Of a stretch of 5,865 nucleotides of DNA, positions 1 to 4,856 are shown in pieces. Where the stretch lies: the NCBI GenBank assembly GCA_030588285.1, contig JAUUYK010000068.1, positions 1-5,865 on the forward strand, written 5' to 3'. The DNA is from Kiritimatiellales bacterium (GTDB lineage: Bacteria > Verrucomicrobiota > Kiritimatiellia > Kiritimatiellales > Pontiellaceae). A program made the translations under genes and the position numbers. Each line of letters opens with the position of its first letter. The first letter of the stretch is position 1. The notes under the pieces are model-generated. The model worked only from the letters and a program-made list of their open reading frames with translations, was not told the DNA's origin and searched no databases.

Positions 1-175
1 CGGAGCTGGTGGAGAGGAGCTTGTCGAAGGCGGATTGTAGATTGGACGCGGATGCGGCGGGGGCGTTGCGAAAGCTGAGAGAGGTGATTCGACAGCGAAA
101 TATGGCGATTCGCACGGAGAAAACCTACGCGGATTGGGCAGAGCGCTATCTAATCTATAATAAGAACCCTTTGTA

Positions 176-211
176 TTCTTCGTGCCTTCAGCGTAGCGGG
201 TGGTTGAAAAA
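176..211 (+). repeat. Intergenic repeat, copy 1
   Basis: This stretch matches 273-308 in direct orientation at an offset of exactly 97 bases. There are four substitutions (at 181, 189, 191 and 206) within the first 35 positions and no gaps. The shared core is CGTAGCGGGTGGTT. The copy begins about 15 bases after similarity to the integrase ends. Its 5' part (176-189) and its GTGGTT (200-205) also pair with the inverted segment 231-250. It resembles the dispersed CTTCGTGCCTT/GTGGTT-type intergenic repeats seen in several Gram-negative genomes, but that comparison is from memory. Confidence 0.7.
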
Positions 212-250
212 CTCGCTGGAATGGGGGATTAACCACGAAGGCGCGAAGAA
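176..250. repeat. Imperfect inverted repeat (REP/BIME-like hairpin)
   Basis: The left arm, TTCTTCGTGCCTTC (176-189) and GTGGTT (200-205), pairs with the right arm AACCAC (231-236) and GAAGGCGCGAAGAA (237-250). The outer 14 bases pair at 13 positions, and the single exception can form a G-U wobble in RNA. The inner six pair perfectly. The left arm carries ten extra bases (190-199, AGCGTAGCGG) that would bulge out, and the loop is 25 bases. The geometry suits a palindromic repeat element or relic. It is not a terminator on the + strand, because no T-run follows 250. Confidence 0.6.
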
Positions 251-272
251 CAGACTGATTTGGGTGTAGGTT

Positions 273-308
273 TTCTTTGTGCCTTAATCGTAGCGGGTGG
301 TTAAAAAT
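273..308 (+). repeat. Intergenic repeat, copy 2
   Basis: This is the direct-repeat partner of 176-211, again with CGTAGCGGGTGGTT as the invariant core (289-302). Unlike copy 1, no inverted partner follows it. The next sequence (309-395) is unrelated, so this copy looks like a half element or a boundary. It lies downstream of the convergent-facing ferredoxin gene and overlaps no credible coding sequence. Confidence 0.7.
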
Positions 309-337
309 CGGAGGGAAGGAGTTTATCTCACTCGCTC

Positions 338-362
338 GATTCGGCGCTTACAGCACCGAGTC
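338..362. repeat. Short imperfect hairpin downstream of the ferredoxin gene
   Basis: Bases 338-348 pair with 352-362 around the three-base loop TAC, giving eleven positions with one mismatch (345/355) and one G-U-type pair (340/360). It sits 34 bases beyond the minus-strand stop of the ferredoxin gene. It could therefore end or protect that transcript, but neither strand shows the following T-run of an intrinsic terminator. It may be a repeat fragment belonging to the 176-308 cluster. Confidence 0.4.
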
Positions 363-395
363 ATTAAGCGTGAAAGCGGTGTTTGAGTTTCAAGT

Positions 396-698
396 TCAGC
401 CATCCCCCGTCACACATTCTCCCACGATCTGTAGAATTTCGGGGACATCCTCGAGAGCAACCTTTGTGAGCCATATTTTTTGCGGGTAGATCATGATATT
501 GGGTCCGGCGGCACAAACGCCGAAACAGCTGGATTCAGATACACGCACGATCCCTTTCCAACCGCGCTCTTTTACCGCATCTTTTAACACTGATTTTAAT
601 TCAGGATTTCCAAGATTTCCACAGGATTTATTTCCGTCGGCACGCGATTTCCGGCAGATGAAGATGTGGCTTTTATAGGGGGTCGTTTTTTGTTCCAT
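396..698 (-). CDS. Thioredoxin-like [2Fe-2S] ferredoxin
   Basis: This gene encodes a 100-residue cytoplasmic protein. Four cysteines, C15, C26, C58 and C62, give the spacing C-x10-C-x31-C-x3-C. That is the ligand pattern of the thioredoxin-fold (Shethna-type, Aquifex Fd-like) [2Fe-2S] ferredoxins, and the last pair sits in the typical SSCFGVCAAGPN loop. Length matches stand-alone family members. Related domains are fused to NADH dehydrogenase and hydrogenase subunits, but nothing here suggests a fusion. Its role is single-electron transfer; the partner cannot be read from the window. I chose the ATG at 696-698 because GGAG lies eight bases upstream. The in-frame ATG at 741-743 would add 15 residues, has no such site and falls inside a Fur-like operator. 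The gene is divergent from the Bat operon and has its own promoter region. Family assignment is strong; the physiological partner is unknown. Confidence 0.88.
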   Translation of the reverse strand: MEQKTTPYKSHIFICRKSRADGNKSCGNLGNPELKSVLKDAVKERGWKGIVRVSESSCFGVCAAGPNIMIYPQKIWLTKVALEDVPEILQIVGECVTGDG

Positions 699-706
699 AT
701 TCAACA

Positions 707-710
707 CTCC
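707..710 (-). promoter_or_regulatory. Shine-Dalgarno site of the ferredoxin gene
   Basis: On the minus strand this reads GGAG, eight bases before the ATG at 696-698. It decides the start in favour of the 100-residue protein over the upstream in-frame ATG. Confidence 0.65.
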
Positions 711-728
711 AATGTCAATCGATATAAG

Positions 729-747
729 TATGATGATAATCATTTGC
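729..747. promoter_or_regulatory. Fur-box-like operator
   Basis: The 19 bases match the Fur consensus GATAATGATAATCATTATC at 15 positions, including an uninterrupted run GATAATCATT (735-744). Mismatches fall only near the edges (729, 732, 745, 746). ATGAT (730-734) and ATCAT (739-743) form an inverted repeat. The site is 31 bases upstream of the ferredoxin start codon, which suits repression of that gene by iron-loaded Fur. On the minus strand a weak promoter can be drawn around it, with TTTCAC on one side and TACTTA on the other, 17 bases apart. It is 230 bases from moxR, so an effect on the Bat operon is possible but less likely. The call is by consensus match only. Confidence 0.5.
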
Positions 748-976
748 GTGAAATAAAAGGAAAATAGAAGCTAAATTGCATAAAGCACGGCGTATTCCCG
801 CGGATAATGTTTCTAAAAAATTACTGCATAGCGCCCCATATCGTGTCATGTTTCTCTCGTTTCTAGGGCATAAAAATGCCGGACAACATGAGCCCACCCC
901 ACTCGTGCGCCTGCCCATATTTATTTCTACTGAAAGTAGGCGAACTAGTACCCACTTTATGTGAAAGGATTTTTCA
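744..976 (+). other. Divergent intergenic region / moxR leader
   Basis: I see no credible gene in this stretch; the short open frames on both strands lack start signals and family features. It should hold the Bat operon promoter. The only -10-like hexamer I noted is GATAAT at 803-808, whose nearest TTGCAT (776-781) is 21 bases away, which is too far for a normal sigma-70 promoter. A five-base-pair hairpin, GGCAT-AAAA-ATGCC, is at 867-880, and a four-base-pair one, CTAC-TGAAA-GTAG, is at 927-939. Neither has terminator character. Confidence 0.5.
965..969 (+). promoter_or_regulatory. Shine-Dalgarno site of moxR
   Basis: AAGGA lies seven bases before the ATG at 977 and supports that start over the internal in-frame ATG at residue 8, which has no comparable upstream site. 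Confidence 0.6.
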
Positions 977-1966
977 ATGCATACCGATATAATTAAGATG
1001 AATGAACGCTACCAAAAGGAGAGTGAAGTCCTCCAAAAAGTACGGGATGAGATCGGCAAAGTCATTATTGGTCAGGAGGATTTAATCGAGGCCCTGCTGC
1101 TCGCTTTACTTTGCAACGGGCACGTCTTGATTGAGGGCATCCCTGGGCTTGCAAAAACGCTGGCGGTCACCACGCTCTCGCAAACACTGCACACCACTTT
1201 TAACCGCATCCAATTCACGCCGGATCTGCTTCCCGGCGACCTTATTGGAACCATGATATACAACCCCAAGACCTGCGAATTCACCCCGCATCGGGGCCCC
1301 ATTTTCACCAACATTATTCTGGCCGACGAAATCAACCGTTCTCCGGCCAAAGTGCAAAGTGCCCTACTCGAGGCCATGCAGGAGCATCAGGTTACCATCG
1401 GAGACCAAACCTATAAACTCGATGAACCCTTCCTGGTTCTCGCCACCCAAAACCCCGTTGAACAGGAAGGCACCTATCATCTTCCCGAGGCACAAGTGGA
1501 CCGGTTCATGTTTAAGCTCAACGTGGCCTACCCCTCCAAAGAAGAGGAACTTCGGATTCTCCAGCGAATGGGAAAAACGGCCGTGGATCTTTCCGTCAAT
1601 CCGGTCATGGACATTGCGGACATCATCCGCCTTCGTGGGATGGTTGACGATGTTTTCATGGACGAGAAACTCGAACGCTACATTCTTGATCTCGTACACG
1701 CCACCCGCGACCCCGCCCACTTCGGGCTCGATTGCGGTCATCTGATTCGCTATGGCGCCTCCCCGCGCGCCAGTATTTATCTGGCCATTTCCGCCCGAGG
1801 CCGCGCGTTGCTTAACGGCCGAGGCTATGTTATTCCTGAAGACATTAAACAGGTTGCCCTCGATGTCCTGCGCCACCGCGTTCTGCTCACCTATGAGGCC
1901 GCCGCGGAAGAGCAGAGTTCGGAAGAGCTGCTGTATAAAATTTTAGAAACCGTGGTCGTCCCGTAG
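977..1966 (+). CDS. moxR: MoxR-family AAA+ ATPase
   Basis: This gene encodes a 329-residue cytoplasmic AAA+ ATPase of the MoxR group, at the usual length for the family. Visible motifs are Walker A GIPGLAKT (54-61), the MoxR-typical FTPDLLPGDLIG (80-91), Walker B IILADE (113-118) followed by INRSPAKVQSALLEAMQE, sensor 1 in ATQNP (156-160), the arginine-finger region EAQVDRF (171-177) and sensor 2 GASPRAS (260-266). All ATP-binding and hydrolysis residues are present, so it should be active, probably as a hexameric ring. MoxR proteins are thought to act as chaperones that mature or remodel VWA-domain partners. Four downstream products fit that scheme, three of them with VWA-type domains. It is the first gene of the operon, and a 30-base gap precedes the DUF58 gene. 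I infer the substrates from context. Confidence 0.95.
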   Translation: MHTDIIKMNERYQKESEVLQKVRDEIGKVIIGQEDLIEALLLALLCNGHVLIEGIPGLAKTLAVTTLSQTLHTTFNRIQFTPDLLPGDLIGTMIYNPKTCEFTPHRGPIFTNIILADEINRSPAKVQSALLEAMQEHQVTIGDQTYKLDEPFLVLATQNPVEQEGTYHLPEAQVDRFMFKLNVAYPSKEEELRILQRMGKTAVDLSVNPVMDIADIIRLRGMVDDVFMDEKLERYILDLVHATRDPAHFGLDCGHLIRYGASPRASIYLAISARGRALLNGRGYVIPEDIKQVALDVLRHRVLLTYEAAAEEQSSEELLYKILETVVVP

Positions 1967-1968
1967 GC

Positions 1969-1978
1969 GAAACGTTTC
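1969..1978. repeat. Perfect 10-base palindrome between moxR and the DUF58 gene
   Basis: GAAACGTTTC lies three bases after the moxR stop and seven bases before the next Shine-Dalgarno site. Its central CG and AAAC/GTTT arms resemble the core of LacI-family operators. It does not extend beyond ten bases and no promoter is evident beside it, so it may be chance. Confidence 0.3.
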
Positions 1979-1985
1979 AGGCTAC

Positions 1986-1989
1986 GGAG
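1986..1989 (+). promoter_or_regulatory. Shine-Dalgarno site of the DUF58 gene
   Basis: GGAG sits seven bases before the ATG at 1997 and fixes the start of the DUF58 protein. Confidence 0.6.
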
Positions 1990-1996
1990 CTTTGAC

Positions 1997-2887
1997 ATGA
2001 AAAAACCAGCCCCATCCGACCTGCTCAAAAAGGTCCGCCAGATCGAAATCATTAGCCGCAAAGTGGTTAACGAAATGCTCGGCGGCGAATACAAAAGTGT
2101 ATTCAAAGGACGGGGCATGGAATTCGACGAAGTGCGCGAATATATGCCCGGCGACGAGGTTCGAACCATCGACTGGAACGTCACCGCTCGAACGAGAAAA
2201 CCGTTTGTAAAACGGTTCATCGAAGAACGCGAGCAGTCCCTTTTCTTTCTTGTGGATATGTCCGCCTCCGGCACCTTTGGATCCACCGGAAAAACAAAAA
2301 ATGAAGTGGCCGCTGAGCTGTGCGGTCTACTCGCCTTTTCCGCCATTAAAAATAGCGACAAGGTCGGGCTCATCATCTTTACCGACCAGATTGAATTGTT
2401 TCTTCCGGCCGACAAAGGACAGCTTCATGTGCTTCGCATCATTCGCGAAGTTCTAAGTTTTGAGCCCACCCATAAAGGCACTGACATCGCCTGTGCGCTC
2501 GATTACCTCGGGAAAATGGTGAAGAAAAAATGCGTCACCTTTCTCCTTTCCGATTTTCAGAATTCCGGCTTCAACCACGCCCTCAAACGGGCCTCCATTC
2601 ACTACGACCTCATCGCCGTCACCATCACCGATCCCCGCGAATTGGAGCTTCCTGATGCGGGATTGGTGGCCTTAATGGATGCCGAAACCGGCGAGCAGAT
2701 TCTGGTGGATACCGCCAGTTCAAGCGCACGGAAGAAATTCAAAACGGCCGCGCTCGCCCACCGCCTAGAAATCAAGGCCACTCTCGCTCAATTCGGGATT
2801 GATCAGATTAATGTTCAGACCCAGCTCGATTACATGCCTGATCTGGTCCGATTTTTTCTAACCCGCGATCGAAGGCAAACGCTATGA
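1997..2887 (+). CDS. DUF58 protein with VWA-like MIDAS fold
   Basis: This gene encodes a 296-residue protein without a signal peptide or membrane helix, so it is predicted cytoplasmic. The DUF58 signature is clear at residues 40-65: G-M-E-F-D-E-V-R-E-Y-x-P-G-D-E-V-R-x-I-D-W-N-x-x-A-R. A VWA-like fold follows, with the MIDAS residues D87-x-S89-x-S91, T162 in KGTDIA, and S185-D186 in LLSDF, so the metal site looks complete. DUF58 proteins almost always follow a MoxR ATPase and are considered its likely partners, but their biochemical activity is not established. This is the short form; many relatives carry two N-terminal membrane helices that are absent here. The last four bases (ATGA) overlap the next start, so translation is probably coupled to the BatD-like gene. 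Confidence 0.92.
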   Translation: MKKPAPSDLLKKVRQIEIISRKVVNEMLGGEYKSVFKGRGMEFDEVREYMPGDEVRTIDWNVTARTRKPFVKRFIEEREQSLFFLVDMSASGTFGSTGKTKNEVAAELCGLLAFSAIKNSDKVGLIIFTDQIELFLPADKGQLHVLRIIREVLSFEPTHKGTDIACALDYLGKMVKKKCVTFLLSDFQNSGFNHALKRASIHYDLIAVTITDPRELELPDAGLVALMDAETGEQILVDTASSSARKKFKTAALAHRLEIKATLAQFGIDQINVQTQLDYMPDLVRFFLTRDRRQTL

Positions 2888-3831
2888 AGCCGCTTCTTTC
2901 CGCGTTTTCCCTGCTCTTTTTTTCAACGATTGTTCTGCTGAACGGTTGTTCGAAGCATCGTAAAAATCCCGCGCCCCTCCCCGACCCCGTTCTTTCGCAG
3001 CAATACCGTCAAAACAACACCCTGCTCATTCTCTCGGTTAGCGAAACCAACATTCTAACCTCGGGGAAAATACAGCTCATACTGGAGTTGCATGCGCCGG
3101 AAACGGAGCCGCTTATTGTCCCCGAAATTGAACCGCTCATCGCCCCCTTCACCGTCAGCGAATACTATGCTGAACCCGCACAAACACTCCCCAACGGCAA
3201 ACTGTTGCAGCGCCGGGTTTGGTGGCTCGTTCCCAAACTTCCAGGAAAATCCATTTTTCAATCCTTCGACATCCAAGTCGGAACAACCCCGGTGACAACC
3301 GATCCCATTACGGTTCGCGTAACCTCACTGCTTCCACACGGGCTAGACACCTTCGAGATAAAGGATATTGCCGAGGAGATTCCCCGCACTCCGGCTCAAA
3401 AGAATAAACAGGCGCTCTACTCTATTCTGGCCCTCCTCGTGGCATCGACGGGATTAACGATCGGACTCATCAAATGGGGCCGCCGGCCCAAAAAGACGAT
3501 TGCGCTATCGCTCCACGAGGCCGCCGCTCGAGCCTTCGAAAATCTGCCCTCCGATCCGGCCTCGCGATTACAGGAAATCCGCCGAATCCTGCTCGTTTTT
3601 ATGGAGGGCTATTTCCACCTTTCAACGGAAGGAAAAACCACCGATCAGATCATTCCACTCCTTCCAGAATCCCCGCTATTGGATCGGCGAACTCAACTGG
3701 TCGAATTTTTAACCACCCTCGATCTCATTCGTTTTTCCAATCGGATTCCAAAAACCTATCCCCTCGAAGCCGAACGCTATGTCCGGTCGATTATTGAAGA
3801 GATGAATGCGGAGGAAGAGCCATGCAATTAG
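2884..3831 (+). CDS. Short BatD-like membrane protein with lipoprotein-type signal
   Basis: This gene encodes 315 residues. The N-terminus is a hydrophobic signal ending in LLNGC, with a lipobox cysteine at C22 and Ser at +2. Residues about 45-150 are rich in beta-strand-like sequence and include RVWWLVPKLPGKSIFQ (111-126), the pattern of BatD/oxygen-tolerance periplasmic domains. A single membrane helix spans about 178-197, followed by Lys/Arg residues. The remaining ~110 residues are helical, with TEGKTTDQIIPLL and LDLIRFSNRIP, like the cytoplasmic tail of BatD and DUF4381-type proteins. At 315 residues it is shorter than a classical BatD, which usually carries several periplasmic repeats. 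In operons of this kind a small DUF4381-type protein often occupies this slot between DUF58 and BatA. It overlaps both neighbours, the upstream stop by ATGA and the next start by ten bases. The BatD-like assignment is from pattern and position, and function is unknown. Confidence 0.7.
   Translation: MKPLLSAFSLLFFSTIVLLNGCSKHRKNPAPLPDPVLSQQYRQNNTLLILSVSETNILTSGKIQLILELHAPETEPLIVPEIEPLIAPFTVSEYYAEPAQTLPNGKLLQRRVWWLVPKLPGKSIFQSFDIQVGTTPVTTDPITVRVTSLLPHGLDTFEIKDIAEEIPRTPAQKNKQALYSILALLVASTGLTIGLIKWGRRPKKTIALSLHEAAARAFENLPSDPASRLQEIRRILLVFMEGYFHLSTEGKTTDQIIPLLPESPLLDRRTQLVEFLTTLDLIRFSNRIPKTYPLEAERYVRSIIEEMNAEEEPCN
3810..3814 (+). promoter_or_regulatory. Shine-Dalgarno site of batA inside the preceding gene
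   Basis: A full GGAGG lies seven bases before the ATG at 3822, within the last codons of the BatD-like gene. It supports this start, and with it the ten-base gene overlap. Confidence 0.7.
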
Positions 3832-4856
3832 CACTTCCTTGGGCCTTATTCTTGCTCCTGCTGGTCCTAAAAATGGTCGTGGATCATTTTCGAAAGGGTC
3901 CCTCTTTTGCCCTGCCCTTTTCATCGCTCACCTCGTTTAAGAAAGTGCCCAAAACAACGCGCCAGCGTTTTATGCCCCTGCTTTTTTGGCTCCAGATCGC
4001 GGCCTTGATCTTGCTCATTTTTGCGATGGCCCGCCCCCAGATTAAAGACGAAACAAAAGGCGTTCCAAAAGAAGGAATTGCCATTGAGCTGGTGGTTGAT
4101 ATTTCAAGCTCCATGGACACCTCCATGTCTTTTCAGGACAGCACCCTCAGCCGGATGGAAGTTACTAAACAGGTCATTAACGAGTTCGCGGCGGAACGCC
4201 CGAATGATTTAATTGGACTCATCACTTTTGCCCGCTATACCGATACCGTTTGTCCACTCACGCTGAGCCATGACTCGCTTTTATATTACATCCAGAATCT
4301 GGAAATAGAATCGCGCGCCAACGAAGATGGAACCGCATTCGGCGATGCCCTGACCCTGGCCGCGGCGCGGCTAAAAACCGCCGAAAAACGCTACAACAAT
4401 ACGGAAAATAAAGCGGACCACTATACCATTAAAAGCAAAGTCATTATCCTCCTGACCGACGGCAACAACAACTGCGGACGACACCTCCCCATGGAGGGTG
4501 CAGCACTGGCAAAAAGCTGGGGCATTCGCGTGCATACCATTGCCATTACCGATCCGCCAGAAATGAAAACCATTCAAACTCCGGATGGCCCCGTTCAGGT
4601 TGAAAAAGAGCCGCTACTACAAGAACGCATTCTCCAAAAAATGGCCGAAATAACCCGCGGGATTTATCGTCGAGCCATCGATGAAGCCTCCTTACGCGAT
4701 GTCTATAGCGAGATCGATTCCATGGAAACCAGCGCGATCGAGACCGAACACTACCCCACCTTTAAAGATATTTTCAAACCCTTCGCCGTTGCCGGCCTCC
4801 TGCTCCTGATGCTCCACACCCTGCTGACCACCACCTGGCTTCGGAGGATTCCATGA
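3822..4856 (+). CDS. batA: BatA-type membrane-anchored VWA protein
   Basis: This gene encodes 344 residues. Two N-terminal membrane helices (about 4-20 and 52-70) flank a short cytoplasmic loop containing the LPFSSL motif (31-36). The ARPQ motif (70-73) follows the second helix, as in the BatA N-terminal domain. The VWA domain (about 86-300) is predicted to be periplasmic, and its MIDAS is complete: D93-I-S95-S-S97, T171 in EDGTAFGDAL and D213 in LLTDG. A third membrane helix lies at about 319-338. The order, with a two-helix anchor, a VWA domain and a C-terminal helix, and the length are standard for BatA/BatB-family proteins. Such proteins bind partners through metal-dependent contacts, and Bat systems have been tied to aerotolerance in Bacteroides. 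The exact target is not known. It overlaps the upstream gene by ten bases and the next by ATGA, so expression is likely coupled. Confidence 0.92.
   Translation: MQLALPWALFLLLLVLKMVVDHFRKGPSFALPFSSLTSFKKVPKTTRQRFMPLLFWLQIAALILLIFAMARPQIKDETKGVPKEGIAIELVVDISSSMDTSMSFQDSTLSRMEVTKQVINEFAAERPNDLIGLITFARYTDTVCPLTLSHDSLLYYIQNLEIESRANEDGTAFGDALTLAAARLKTAEKRYNNTENKADHYTIKSKVIILLTDGNNNCGRHLPMEGAALAKSWGIRVHTIAITDPPEMKTIQTPDGPVQVEKEPLLQERILQKMAEITRGIYRRAIDEASLRDVYSEIDSMETSAIETEHYPTFKDIFKPFAVAGLLLLMLHTLLTTTWLRRIP
4843..4847 (+). promoter_or_regulatory. Shine-Dalgarno site of batB, with two possible starts
   Basis: GGAGG lies five bases before the ATG at 4853 and eight before a second ATG at 4856. Both are in frame (ATGATG), so the protein may begin at either methionine. 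The second has the more usual spacing. The product differs by one residue only. Confidence 0.65.

Larger units (their letters stand above)
3..269 (+). pseudogene. Truncated tyrosine recombinase (integron/phage integrase-like) remnant
   Basis: The reading frame is open from the left window edge, so the true start probably lies outside; a GTG at 9 is only an internal candidate. Counting from that GTG, residues 20-51 contain LRKLREVIRQRN followed by AIRTEKTYADWAERYLIYN. This resembles the N-terminal SAM-like core-binding domain of XerC/D and integron-type integrases, where an R-T-E-x-T-Y-x-x-W-x-x-R(Y/F) pattern is typical. Similarity stops near base 161. The frame then runs through intergenic repeat sequence to a TAG at 267-269. 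The whole catalytic domain (Arg, His-x-x-Arg, His, Tyr) is missing, against a usual length above 300 residues, so the product cannot recombine DNA. It looks like the relic of a mobile element or integron integrase cut off by a rearrangement at the repeat. The family call rests on a short segment, and another tyrosine recombinase subgroup is possible. Confidence 0.6.

Noticed and set aside
176..308. CRISPR array or integron attC site
   Set aside because: Only two imperfect direct copies are present, one spacing unit apart, with no further units. The core-site pairs typical of attC are not visible.
696..743. Longer ferredoxin start adding 15 residues
   Set aside because: The extension (MIIIILISIDIGVLN) is not part of the family, would begin inside the Fur-like site and lacks a ribosome binding site, while the ATG at 696-698 has GGAG eight bases upstream.
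776..808. Sigma-70 promoter for moxR (TTGCAT at 776-781, GATAAT at 803-808)
   Set aside because: The spacer is 21 bases against the usual 16-18, and no better -35 element is present, so I do not call it.
715..918. Possible 67-residue minus-strand gene upstream of the ferredoxin
   Set aside because: It would cover the Fur-like site and the ferredoxin promoter, has no family features, and ends just short of the ferredoxin start region. It is probably a chance open frame.
776..964. Possible 62-residue + strand gene in the moxR leader
   Set aside because: It starts at TTG without a Shine-Dalgarno site at suitable spacing, has no domain-like pattern, and ends at the moxR ribosome binding site. 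It is best read as non-coding leader.
1364..1876. Long antisense open frame opposite moxR (170 codons)
   Set aside because: It is a shadow of a strongly conserved moxR reading frame, with no start signals or recognisable family. The same holds for the antisense frames over the DUF58, BatD-like, batA and batB genes.
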